Positions 8,611 through 14,903 of a stretch of DNA of 17,189 nt are shown here, piece by piece; within the stretch, counting starts at the first letter, position 1, and each line of letters begins with the position of its first letter. A program made the position numbers and the translations under genes. Below the pieces are notes generated by a model. It made no database searches, was not told the origin of the DNA, and saw only the letters and a list, made by a program, of their open reading frames with translations. Origin of the DNA: Peptostreptococcaceae bacterium (GTDB lineage: Bacteria > Bacillota_A > Clostridia > Peptostreptococcales > Anaerovoracaceae); assembly GCA_016650135.1 (NCBI GenBank), contig JAENWH010000010.1, forward strand, positions 1 to 17,189. Direction: 5' to 3'.

Positions 8611-9126
8611 TCAATCTGCATAATAATAAAGACTGCCGACTTGCATTTTATCGGAGTGAATGTGAGGCGATTTACGGTAAGGCTTACTGTATTGTTGCAA
8701 ATCGAAAAGAATTTCTTCATTATTGAATATACTTTTCAGCCAATCTTCCATTATTTCGTCATCGAGCTTTTTTATTTCCGCTTCGTTCTTAGGGGATCTG
8801 TAAATAAAAAGAAAATCTTTGATATTTTTTTTTGCATCTTCCCTAAATTCGCTCGTTAATTCGGTTAGATATAATGCTGCGCTGAGGCATTCATCCGAAA
8901 CTCTACCGTAGATGTGTCTCCGTTTGATTGGATCATAAAAATTAATAAACCCATATCCGAAATAATCATAATATATTGAATCCCCTTTTAAATAAATTAG
9001 ATTTTTCATCTCTATACCGGTACTGAGCAAAATAATGAGAATAGTTTTGATATAAATTATTCTGTAATTATCATCAGGCATATTAAGGATTTTAAAAACA
9101 TCTGAACTTCTACTTTTAGAGTTCAT
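8611..9126 (-). CDS. Short integrase-like protein, degenerate catalytic domain
   Basis: ATG at 9126 with GAGAGGTG upstream gives 171 residues; the frame is open upstream to 9174 but has no good ribosome site there. Residues 20-50 (YIKTILIILLSTGIEMKNLIYLKGDSI) have the hydrophobic pattern of integrase box I, but Arg is replaced by Glu in TGIEMKN. SPHIHSDKMQ near the end stands where HxxR would be. No nucleophile region follows. The protein is therefore either a decayed recombinase or a non-catalytic member. It occupies the position relative to the broken recombinase at 8224-8490 that the gene at 7471-7935 occupies relative to the intact one. Assignment to the recombinase family is tentative. 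Confidence 0.5.
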   Translation of the reverse strand: MNSKSRSSDVFKILNMPDDNYRIIYIKTILIILLSTGIEMKNLIYLKGDSIYYDYFGYGFINFYDPIKRRHIYGRVSDECLSAALYLTELTSEFREDAKKNIKDFLFIYRSPKNEAEIKKLDDEIMEDWLKSIFNNEEILFDLQQYSKPYRKSPHIHSDKMQVGSLYYYAD

Positions 9127-9390
9127 TAAATTCACCTCTCTTTCACAACGTATTAAGATCATCCTCCCAAGCAAAGCATAGCAAAGTCGCTCGGCAATTA
9201 GAATAAATCAACCACACTGATTGGTCATAATGTTTGACTCAAACGCCTCTTATTATAACCATAAATAAACTTGAAATCGATTATTTTAATTTAGTGAGAA
9301 TATTAGGTTCTGCAAGAAAAAAAATAGCATATCCCGAAAATCTTTTTCACATCATTTCGCAGTTGTTATATTTATGCTCGTCATAGCCAA

Positions 9391-9696
9391 CTAATCCGAA
9401 AAAACCTTTTTAAGCGAAAAATCAATATCACAAAATGATTCCATTACACACCTTTCCACATTATCAATACAAACAAAACTCAGAAATGGAATTGTATCAT
9501 TTGCGACTTTTCTTTGAGTATTGAACAGCAAATGGCTATAATTTTAAAAATATAATCTGAATACACACTTGGTAGTGAATAACCGGCATCAATACACTTA
9601 ATTTTAATTAAAGCATACTCCTTCATTCCACCTTGCTACTTCCAACCATTAATCTTTCAGCAGTAAGCGGTTCGCAAACAAACTTAAATTTTGCAT
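9391..9696 (-). pseudogene. Frameshifted remnant of an unknown small gene
   Basis: An excellent AGGAGG (9701-9706) precedes ATG 9696, but that frame stops after 15 codons. In the neighbouring frame the sequence continues as KFKFVCEPLTAERLMVGSSKVE. After another shift it reads ALIKIKCIDAGYSLPSVYSD up to KII, and after a third NYSHLLFNTQRKVANDTIPF followed by LSFVCIDNVERCVMES and a stop at 9391. Together these would make a protein of about 100 residues. I do not recognise the family. The run of coding-like segments joined by small shifts is the reason for calling a decayed gene; a chance reading cannot be excluded. Confidence 0.4.
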
Positions 9697-10288
9697 ATTA
9701 CCTCCTAACTTTTATTATTAAAAACGTTTTATAGTTTTATCTTAGGTCCATAGCCTTCTCTCAAGAAGAGACCCTCTGCTAGATTTATTAAGTTAAAAAC
9801 ATTCTACTCCTATCTTCCAAAACCGTCAAGCCCTTTATTTGCAACGCTTTTCAGGTTTTATTTTTACAAATAATTCTATTTAAGAATATTGTTTATCTTT
9901 ATTTTTACAACTATTCTATCTATCGCTAATGGCTTAGCATATACTACCCTTATAGATTAGCTTCTAGTTGTAACGTGTTAAATTGAAAACACAAACAAGA
10001 AAACACCGCAGAATGATTGTTATCAGCCTACAGTGCTTCATTTAAGTAACAGGTTGTGACTATTTCACCACAAATAATTTGATACCTTTATACCTATATG
10101 TACACAACAAATATCAAACCTAACGATGTCGACCACTTTTGTGGATCCGAATATAAATAAACAAAAAAATCGAAACATTTGTTAATTTAGTCTGGTCTAA
10201 AATTTTCAAATTGAGTCTTTCAATTAATAATATGTACCGAATCACAGTTATAATAACTGCAAAAAATATATTTGACAATTTGCCTATA
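9697..10288. other. Gene-poor stretch
   Basis: About 590 bases without a convincing gene on either strand. The only structure noted is a pair of imperfect direct repeats, roughly TTTATTTTTACAA-N2-ATTCTAT, at 9858-9880 and 9898-9920, 41 bases apart. A possible 64-codon frame at 10120-10314 overlaps the ydbC-like gene, has no ribosome site and is not called. The base composition is AT-rich like the rest of the recombinase region. Confidence 0.5.
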
Positions 10289-10507
10289 TTATAAAATAGT
10301 TTCGTACATTTCATTCAAAGCATCTTTAAGATTCGCAAGTTCCTGGTCATTTAAAGTAATTCCGCGTGACATTGTAAGGTGATCACTTGTCCAGTCCCTG
10401 ATATCAAATTTATCTATTTTACGATTCCACCTAACTACATTTAGTTCTTTTGTCCATATACTCTTTTGACCCAAAATAGCAATATTTCTTATTATTTCAA
10501 ACTCCAT
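10289..10507 (-). CDS. YdbC/PC4-family single-stranded DNA-binding protein
   Basis: This is a 72-residue protein from ATG 10507, with AGGAG and a six-base A spacer upstream. It matches the YdbC branch of the PC4 (transcriptional coactivator p15) fold: a beta-rich start (FEIIRNIAILGQ), KELNVVRWN, then KFDIRDWTSDH, the typical MSRGITL turn and a final helix (ELANLKDALNEMY). Members bind single-stranded DNA as dimers. The family usually has 70-80 residues, so it appears complete. It is divergent from an XRE repressor; a 20-bp palindrome in between covers its -35 region and suggests repression by that neighbour. Confidence 0.85.
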   Translation of the reverse strand: MEFEIIRNIAILGQKSIWTKELNVVRWNRKIDKFDIRDWTSDHLTMSRGITLNDQELANLKDALNEMYETIL

Positions 10508-10551
10508 TTTTTTCTCCTTTCATAATCAGTATTTTTAATCCTTCTTTTATC

Positions 10552-10584
10552 ATTATATCACCATGTTAGTGATATATCACTAAC
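10552..10584. promoter_or_regulatory. Divergent ydbC-like promoter with palindromic operator
   Basis: A perfect 20-bp palindrome lies at 10565-10584 (arms GTTAGTGATA/TATCACTAAC). A third half-site in inverted orientation (TATATCAC, 10554-10561) lies next to it. Toward ydbC the minus strand has GTGATA (10580-10575) as -35 and TATAAT (10557-10552) as -10 with a 17-base spacer. The palindrome therefore covers -35 and the extra half-site covers -10, the layout expected for a repressor. The likely ligand is the adjacent XRE protein; this is inference from position. Confidence 0.65.
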
Positions 10585-10634
10585 CATTTTCATAATTATT
10601 ATATATCCTATTCATATAAGTTAAGGAGGACTCA

Positions 10635-10877
10635 ATGCGAATACAAGAAGCTACAGTATATAGAATTAATGAATTAATTAAGAATAGTAACTTAACACCC
10701 AACGGTCTTTCCTATGTTAGCGGTGTGCCTCAAGCGACAATAAAAAGCATCTTGAATGGTGAAAGCAAAAATCCAGGTATCACAACCATCAAGAAATTAT
10801 GTGATGGTCTAGATGTTTCAATAACTGATTTTTTCAACAATGAAGTTTTTAATAATTTAGATCAAGAATTTGAATAA
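10635..10877 (+). CDS. XRE-family helix-turn-helix regulator
   Basis: An 80-residue protein from ATG 10635 with AAGGAGG five bases upstream. It consists almost entirely of a lambda-repressor-like domain: RINELIKNSNLTPNGLSYVSGVP, with the recognition helix in PQATIKSILNGES, then KNPGITTIKKLCDGLDVSITDFF, the usual third and fourth helices. The acidic tail is short (NNLDQEFE). It is probably autoregulatory and controls the divergent ydbC-like gene through the palindrome between them. Small XRE proteins of this kind are common in mobile elements and next to ICE genes, but nothing specific identifies the regulon. Confidence 0.9.
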   Translation: MRIQEATVYRINELIKNSNLTPNGLSYVSGVPQATIKSILNGESKNPGITTIKKLCDGLDVSITDFFNNEVFNNLDQEFE

Positions 10878-10920
10878 TTTTTAAGTTACAATTTAATTCA
10901 CTTTTGAAACAAAATACTAA

Positions 10921-10962
10921 CTAATCAGTGTGTCGGAGGTTCGACCTCTTCAAGGAGTACCA
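10921..10962 (+). tRNA. 3' half of a tRNA, probably tRNA-Arg(CCU); attachment-site remnant
   Basis: Only the tRNA 3' part is present: CTAA of an anticodon loop, a TCAGT stem strand, a GTGTC variable region, T-stem GGAGG, loop TTCGACC, returning stem TCTTC, acceptor strand AAGGAGT and discriminator A with an encoded CCA at 10959-10962. The bases upstream of 10921 do not form a D-arm or 5' acceptor strand. The T-stem needs G-T pairs, including G53-T61 where C61 is nearly invariant, so the fragment is degenerate. The CTAA after the break fits an anticodon ending CT, hence the Arg(CCU) guess. Such 3' fragments are typical of the far end of an element integrated in a tRNA gene. Confidence 0.55.
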
Positions 10963-10975
10963 ACAGTTCTAATAT

Positions 10976-11003
10976 GAGAACTCTCGCGAGTTGTCATTTT
11001 TAT
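10976..11003 (+). terminator. Rho-independent terminator after the tRNA fragment
   Basis: The hairpin GAGAACTC-TCGC-GAGTTGTC (10976-10995) has one mismatch in eight pairs and is followed by ATTTTTATTTTTT on the plus strand. It lies 13 bases after the tRNA CCA, as expected for the native terminator of the tRNA gene. Confidence 0.6.
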
Positions 11004-11043
11004 TTTTTGCTAATAATTTGTAATCCGAGCATGAAACAATCTC

Positions 11044-11085
11044 TAAGAAACCAACGAATCTTCGTTGGTTTCTTATGTTTATTTT
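11044..11085 (+). terminator. Strong hairpin terminator
   Basis: A perfect 15-bp inverted repeat with arms TAAGAAACCAACGAA/TTCGTTGGTTTCTTA (11044-11075) is followed on the plus strand by a T-rich run (TGTTTATTTT). On the minus strand the following bases are not T-rich, so the plus direction is favoured. It would stop transcription from the XRE/tRNA side. Confidence 0.6.
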
Positions 11086-11427
11086 GAATTGTATAAGTAT
11101 ACCCAGTTCAACTTCTGTATATTTCACCTGTCTAAGGATTTGCAAACTCAAATCTATTATACTCATTATTTGTTACAACCCAAACCTTATTCGCATCATT
11201 TTCGTCAAACATGTACTCACGTATGAACCAGGTAACTTCAAAGCGTTAGTAGAATAAGTATACTGACTAATTGAAAGCGTGTCGTCTGTAAACATTTCTA
11301 AACCACTAGTATCTCTAGCAAATAAACCTGTTCCATAAAATCTGGCTGCTTGTTCAGTCCCATCATTATTTCTAATTACATCCATCCCAGCCACAAAAGT
11401 TTTAAATGATGCACTATTATGTAGCAT
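11076..11427 (-). pseudogene. Decayed gene of unknown function
   Basis: A frame of 84 codons (11427-11173), with VAGMDVIRNNDGTEQAARF and YGTGLFARDTSGLEMF, has a coding-like composition but no ribosome site before its first ATG. Near 11235 the reading continues in the +2 frame as IREYMFDENDANKVWVV, then TNNEYNRFEFANP, a stop, TGEIYRS, another stop and TGYTYTIQNKHKK. A frameshift plus nonsense changes in an older gene explain this best. The family is not recognised. Confidence 0.4.
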
Positions 11428-11566
11428 TGGCTGGCAACGGATCCATTTTTTAATAATTTCTAAAATGTGTTTTACTCTAAGCCATATTTCACTCTGATAA
11501 TAATAGTTTTAATCTTAATAATTCTCTTGTTCAATTGTGTATATTTAAAATAAATTTTATCGTTCT

Positions 11567-12280
11567 TTATTGATTTACTTGTATTAATTCCCCGTATAAT
11601 TTAATTAAATCATACATTTTATCCGTTATTACAACCCCATGCCCTGTTGCTATATAATTTAGGGGAAGTGTTAATAACTCTAATATGACTTGCTTCTGAG
11701 ACATTGTTGCTCCTGAAAACACTTTAAAATAGTATTCCTTCAAGGCGGCTTCAAAATCTTCCTCTGATACAAAAGTATCAACAGGAATATTTTTACCTAT
11801 GTATTGCCCAAACAAATCGTTTGAGAAAAGGATCTTTTCGTTTTCCCAGTAGGTTACCATATTGTCATCCCAGTGCAGTCCCGGTGTTTCATAAAATCTA
11901 AAAATTAAATCTCTGCCCAGACGAAGCTCGTTTTTGCTTTTTACAATGTTCCAGTTTGTCGTTTTCGGATAGTCTTCCCTTAACCTATTAAAACAAGCTT
12001 CGGTGCAATAGATCGGAATATCCTTGCGAACCTGAAGAAGTTGTGGAAGCGCCCCACTATGATCTCCCTCTGCGTGATTCAAAATCACAGCATCTATATT
12101 TTTCAACAAGATGATTGATTCCATTTCTTTCCAGAACACTTCTGCTGCCTTCTCAGGCACAGTGTCAATCAAGATATTTTTTTCTCCCTTAATTAGATAT
12201 GCGTTAAAGGAAAAGCTTCGCTCTGGTTTAATAATGGTTTTTCCAATTAATTTTAAGTTCTTTTGTAATGCAAAAATCAT
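11567..12280 (-). CDS. Flavo-diiron-type metallo-beta-lactamase-fold protein without flavodoxin domain
   Basis: This 237-residue protein is the oxygen-reducing diiron domain of the FprA/flavorubredoxin (flavo-diiron) family. Visible ligands are HAEGDH (His68, Glu70, Asp72, His73 approximately), His in PGLHWDDNM, Asp in FSNDLFGQY and His in ATGHGVV, so the diiron set is complete. Full-length family members continue with a flavodoxin domain to about 400 residues; this one ends right after the beta-lactamase-fold domain. The function would be reduction of O2 or NO to harmless products, with electrons from a separate partner. ATG 12280 has AAGG seven bases upstream. It sits 126 bases after the LysM gene, with TATAAT-like sequences and a 22-bp near-palindrome in between. 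The intact start region is partly duplicated at 14245-14316. Confidence 0.85.
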   Translation of the reverse strand: MIFALQKNLKLIGKTIIKPERSFSFNAYLIKGEKNILIDTVPEKAAEVFWKEMESIILLKNIDAVILNHAEGDHSGALPQLLQVRKDIPIYCTEACFNRLREDYPKTTNWNIVKSKNELRLGRDLIFRFYETPGLHWDDNMVTYWENEKILFSNDLFGQYIGKNIPVDTFVSEEDFEAALKEYYFKVFSGATMSQKQVILELLTLPLNYIATGHGVVITDKMYDLIKLYGELIQVNQ

Positions 12281-12291
12281 ATGATTACCTT

Positions 12292-12313
12292 GTACAATAC
12301 AATTGCATTATAC
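12292..12313 (-). promoter_or_regulatory. 22-bp near-palindrome before the flavo-diiron-type gene
   Basis: GTA-C/T-AAT-A/G-CAATTG flanked symmetrically: the 22 bases match their own reverse complement except for two transition pairs. It lies directly upstream of the Shine-Dalgarno of the gene starting at 12280. In the transcript the mismatches become G-U pairs, so it could be either an RNA hairpin limiting ribosome access or a DNA operator. Confidence 0.35.
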
Positions 12314-12406
12314 TTCACCTTTCTTTAGAAACATTTCTGATAATTATATAGACATTCAATTTCAAGATTATAAACCCGGAATCGGAATATCGAAAACAAA
12401 TTCAAA

Positions 12407-13180
12407 TTATTTAATTGGAATTTCAAATGTCTGTCCTAGATAAATGAGGTGTGGGTTCGCTATGTTCTTCAATTGTGCAATATCCTGATAAGTTGTGTGG
12501 TACTTCAACGCAATTTCCGAAAGTGTATCGCCTGACTTGACAGCATAGTTGCCTTCTGAATGTACTGCATCAGCATCGACGTCCGCTTCAGTGCTGTGCT
12601 CTGCTTCGGCACCATGGGCATCTACCACAGCCGCATGATGGCCCTCTTCTTCTCCTTCAGCAAACTTGAAGGATTTAACGTAGGCTTCAATGTATTCTCT
12701 ACCTTCCTCAAGATTGTTTACGTCATAGTTCTTTAACCCCATTAGATTTTCAAATCTTTCTGTCAGCTCAGGCATTTTTTCAACTTCAATCATGCCTTCC
12801 AACGGCGATAAATTTCCTGCTTCAATACTCTCGTCTGCAGCCAATACTTTTTCATCGATAGGTGTTCCTGATGGTTTCAGCCCATCAAACGGAGCAGCTT
12901 CTCCTGCTCTATGCACCCTCACAAGTTCACTGAAGAAATACTGTTCAGAAAGCTCTTTTGCTTCAGGACTTAAATCTTTAACTTTCATACTCAAGTTAAA
13001 TTTATCCATTATTTCCTCTTCATGTGCTGGCTGAACCCATTTAAGAGCATAATTTACATTATTGTTCATTAACGCCTTATATCCATCTGCTACCGTCGGA
13101 CCGTCCATTGTATCGCAATGTGCGCTGGCCGTTAATGGCATCAATACTACGATGGCCCCTGCTATAAACAGTGCTCCCAA
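12407..13180 (-). CDS. Exported DUF6448-like protein with C-terminal LysM domain
   Basis: This 257-residue frame has a hydrophobic signal segment ending ASA-HCD (cleavage near residue 20). A domain from AHCDTMDGP to about residue 175 (ALKWVQPAHEEEI, RVHRAGEAAPFDGLKPSGT, KNYDVNNLEEGREYI) resembles DUF6448. A His/Asp/Glu-rich linker follows (about 178-210), then one LysM peptidoglycan-binding domain (YAVKSGDTLSEIA ... YLGQTFEIP, 212-256). It is therefore probably anchored to the cell wall. The function is unknown; the His-rich linker suggests metal binding. The start is problematic: the listed TTG has no ribosome site, while AGGAGG with ATG 13221 lies 41 bases upstream in another frame, and the codons in between read KKRNKIKHDEITL, a natural signal-peptide head. 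A one-base deletion near 13218 is likely. Transcription is probably under the FNR box at 13327. Confidence 0.8.
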   Translation of the reverse strand: MGALFIAGAIVVLMPLTASAHCDTMDGPTVADGYKALMNNNVNYALKWVQPAHEEEIMDKFNLSMKVKDLSPEAKELSEQYFFSELVRVHRAGEAAPFDGLKPSGTPIDEKVLAADESIEAGNLSPLEGMIEVEKMPELTERFENLMGLKNYDVNNLEEGREYIEAYVKSFKFAEGEEEGHHAAVVDAHGAEAEHSTEADVDADAVHSEGNYAVKSGDTLSEIALKYHTTYQDIAQLKNIANPHLIYLGQTFEIPIK

Positions 13181-13291
13181 TGTGATTTCATCATGTTTGA
13201 TTTTATTACGTTTCTTATCATTTTTCCCTCCTGATAATTTGTTTTAGGTACTTTAGTTGATATTTTTTACCTCCTTTGTCTATTTGTTCTA

Positions 13292-13341
13292 TAGTTTTAT
13301 TTTAGTTGAGTTTGAATATATAAACCTTGATTAAAATCAAG
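13292..13341 (-). promoter_or_regulatory. FNR box and class II promoter of the DUF6448/LysM gene
   Basis: TTGAT-TAAA-ATCAA at 13327-13340 is a perfect FNR consensus (TTGAT-N4-ATCAA), extended by one pair to CTTGAT...ATCAAG. On the minus strand TAAAAT (13304-13299) is a -10 element; the start predicted seven bases beyond it (about 13292) is 41.5 bases from the centre of the palindrome. That is the exact spacing of class II activated FNR/CRP promoters. A Shine-Dalgarno-like AAAGGAGGT (13276-13268) follows without a start codon, before the AGGAGGG used by the gene. Confidence 0.75.
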
Positions 13342-13394
13342 ATTTATATAATTTTTTTACATATGCAGCCTAATACGCTTCTAACCTCATTATA

Positions 13395-14144
13395 TTAGCC
13401 AAGCTTTAGACTATCCAGATCAAGAATTTCAATTCTTTTATTTGACTTTTGTTTAATATAACCCTGATTCTCCAGCTCATATAATTTGCGGCTGATTGTT
13501 TCCGGTGTCGTACCTAAATAGGAAGCCAAATCTTTTTTACTCATTGGCAGCACAAACTCCTTTGATTTGCAATTTACATCGATTAACTCCGCCAAATAAA
13601 GTGCTAGTCGGGTTTCTACCTTTTCTGTTGCAAAACGCATCGTTTGTTTTTCAGACTGAGCAAGCCTATTTGAAAATTCAGTCAGGACCTTTAATGATAT
13701 CGATGGATATTTCAAAAGAAGGCCTTTCAGATCAACGCGTTTCAATGTGCAAACACTGGTTTCCTGCATCGCTTCCGCATATGCTTCATAAACAGTTTCA
13801 CGAAACAAAGCGAGCTCACCCGCGAAATCTCCTGGCTGGAGGATATGTACCAACTGTTCTTTGCCCGATTCAGATAAGCGATAGATTCTTATTTTACCTT
13901 TACTCACAATATAAAGCGAGTCTGAAGTCTCCCCTGCGTGATAAATAATTTCACCCTTCTTATAAGTAATCGATTTTGTCAATTCCATGATTTCAATCAT
14001 CTGATCTTTTTCTAAATGGTTGAAGATCGGAACTATGGAAATGCAGGCATCTTGTGTTCCCACACTATGTTCATGGTGAGAGTAATCATGATGCTTCATA
14101 TGACCATGATGGTGTTCAAAAAAAATTTTTATTATTTTTTTCAA
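13395..14144 (-). CDS. Crp/Fnr-family regulator with His-rich N-terminus
   Basis: The start is taken as TTG 14144 (MKKIIKIFFEHHHGH) because GGGGGG lies seven bases upstream; a TTG at 14150 would be only one base from it. The 249-residue protein has a His-rich extension (HHHGHMKHHDYSHHEH, about 9-26), a cyclic-nucleotide-binding-type beta barrel (IIYHAGETSDSLYIVSKGKI, LQPGDFAGELALF, about 40-150), a dimer helix and a winged helix (MSKKDLASYLGTTPETISRKLYELE). The recognition helix has E-T-I-S-R, the FNR residues that read TTGAT. There is no N-terminal Cys cluster, so a 4Fe-4S sensor is unlikely; the His-rich segment may bind metal or heme. It probably activates the downstream LysM gene through the perfect FNR box. 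No terminator is seen between the two genes. Confidence 0.9.
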   Translation of the reverse strand: MKKIIKIFFEHHHGHMKHHDYSHHEHSVGTQDACISIVPIFNHLEKDQMIEIMELTKSITYKKGEIIYHAGETSDSLYIVSKGKIRIYRLSESGKEQLVHILQPGDFAGELALFRETVYEAYAEAMQETSVCTLKRVDLKGLLLKYPSISLKVLTEFSNRLAQSEKQTMRFATEKVETRLALYLAELIDVNCKSKEFVLPMSKKDLASYLGTTPETISRKLYELENQGYIKQKSNKRIEILDLDSLKLG

Positions 14145-14244
14145 TCTCAATCCCCCCTTAAATTCTGATTAGCTATGATTTTCTTCTGCTCCGGAGTTGC
14201 AGAAGAAAAACTTTATTAAAGAAAACGAGGAAGTGCTCCGCTAA

Positions 14245-14316
14245 TGAAAAGCTTCGTTTCGGTTTAATTATCATCTTTCCAATCAACACAAAGTGTTTTT
14301 TTATATGAAATATCGT
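14245..14316 (-). pseudogene. N-terminal remnant of a second flavo-diiron-type gene
   Basis: The minus strand reads IFHIKKHFVLIGKMIIKPKRSFS. This aligns without gaps to the first 24 residues of the protein encoded at 11567-12280 (MIFALQKNLKLIGKTIIKPERSFS). The start codon corresponds to ACG instead of ATG. Nucleotide identity is obvious by eye in the KPxRSFS part (CGAAGCTTTTC). After that the similarity stops abruptly and the frame runs into unrelated sequence. Confidence 0.7.
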
Positions 14317-14364
14317 GTTAATGCTTCCTCATTATTTTCATTTTTTAAGCATCAATTGCAAGAT

Positions 14365-14397
14365 AAAAAGGGCTTCTTTCAATTAGAAAACCCTTTC
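14365..14397 (-). terminator. Terminator downstream of the cupin gene
   Basis: On the minus strand, AAAGGGTTTTCT ... AGAAGCCCTTT forms a stem with a short AT loop, followed by TTTATCTT. It lies about 90 bases after the cupin stop codon and separates the cupin gene from the Crp/Fnr region. Confidence 0.6.
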
Positions 14398-14488
14398 TCC
14401 TCTGTTGTATAACTTATTCGTGATATATTTTATGCACCCATGAACATTTCAATGTTTTCATCCAGAGTCAAGAAGTCCTGTAGGTTTG

Positions 14489-14803
14489 TTAGTTCTTTGG
14501 GGCAGGTGCCTTAATAACAAGCAGTTCCAATGTATCTTTATGCAGATTTCTTGCATTCATTTTTGTATTAAATGGAATTTTTAATACGCTACCTGAATTA
14601 TATTCGTGTATTTCCTGATCATTCAACTGAATTGAAAGTTTGCCTCTTATGACAGTCATATAAACTGGAGCATTTGAATAATGTTCTGGTGTGCCTTCCC
14701 CTTCATTAAAAACCATATGCAAATAATGCAAATTCTCATCCCCGATTACTTTTTCTATCGTTTTTTCATTGCTTACAGTCATTTTAAATTCTTGTTCTAC
14801 CAT
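14489..14803 (-). CDS. Small cupin-domain protein
   Basis: This 104-residue single-domain cupin starts at ATG 14803, with GGAAAG and AAAGGA in the upstream 15 bases. The HYLHMVFNEGEGTPEHYSNAPVYMTVIRGKLSIQLNDQE stretch contains cupin motif 1 in reduced form (G-x5-H-x3-A-x3-Y-x6-G), and SGSVLKIPFNTKMNARN covers motif 2. Only one of the usual metal-binding histidines of motif 1 (EHYS) is clear, so metal binding is uncertain. The enzymatic role is unknown; such proteins are often redox or sulphur-stress related. Its promoter carries the same GTTGC-N4-GCAAC palindrome as the NapH-like gene, which suggests co-regulation. Confidence 0.85.
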   Translation of the reverse strand: MVEQEFKMTVSNEKTIEKVIGDENLHYLHMVFNEGEGTPEHYSNAPVYMTVIRGKLSIQLNDQEIHEYNSGSVLKIPFNTKMNARNLHKDTLELLVIKAPAPKN

Positions 14804-14853
14804 TGCTTTCCGTCCTTTCTTACTGATAACCTACCGTTCCCATTTTTATCTGT

Positions 14854-14903
14854 TACTTTTATTATAATCGCTAGTCTGACTATTTGCAGTTGCAGATGCA
14901 ACT
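14854..14903 (-). promoter_or_regulatory. Cupin promoter with Crp/Fnr-type palindrome
   Basis: AGTTGC-AGAT-GCAACT at 14888-14903 is a perfect 6+4+6 palindrome. The minus strand has TATAAT at 14866-14861, so the predicted transcript start is near 14854, exactly 41.5 bases from the palindrome centre. This is the class II activator geometry. The half-site GTTGC differs from the FNR half-site TTGAT. Confidence 0.7.

Noticed and set aside
9858..9920. Two imperfect 20-base direct repeats, considered as a CRISPR or iteron start
   Set aside because: There are only two copies, imperfect and T-rich, without further units.
10120..10314. 64-codon minus-strand frame
   Set aside because: It overlaps the ydbC-like gene, is rich in Ile/Leu as AT-rich noncoding DNA tends to be, and has no Shine-Dalgarno.
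12287..12310. Seven-codon frame (MQLYCTR) with AAAGGTG upstream, considered as a leader peptide
   Set aside because: It coincides with the near-palindrome and has no run of codons that would suggest attenuation.
13496..13948. 150-codon plus-strand frame
   Set aside because: It is the shadow of the Crp/Fnr gene; its translation shows no domain and lacks a ribosome site.
14181..14207. Inverted repeat TTCTTCTGC/GCAGAAGAA upstream of the Crp/Fnr gene, considered as a terminator
   Set aside because: There is no T-run on either side in the right direction; it may be a regulatory hairpin but nothing else supports this.
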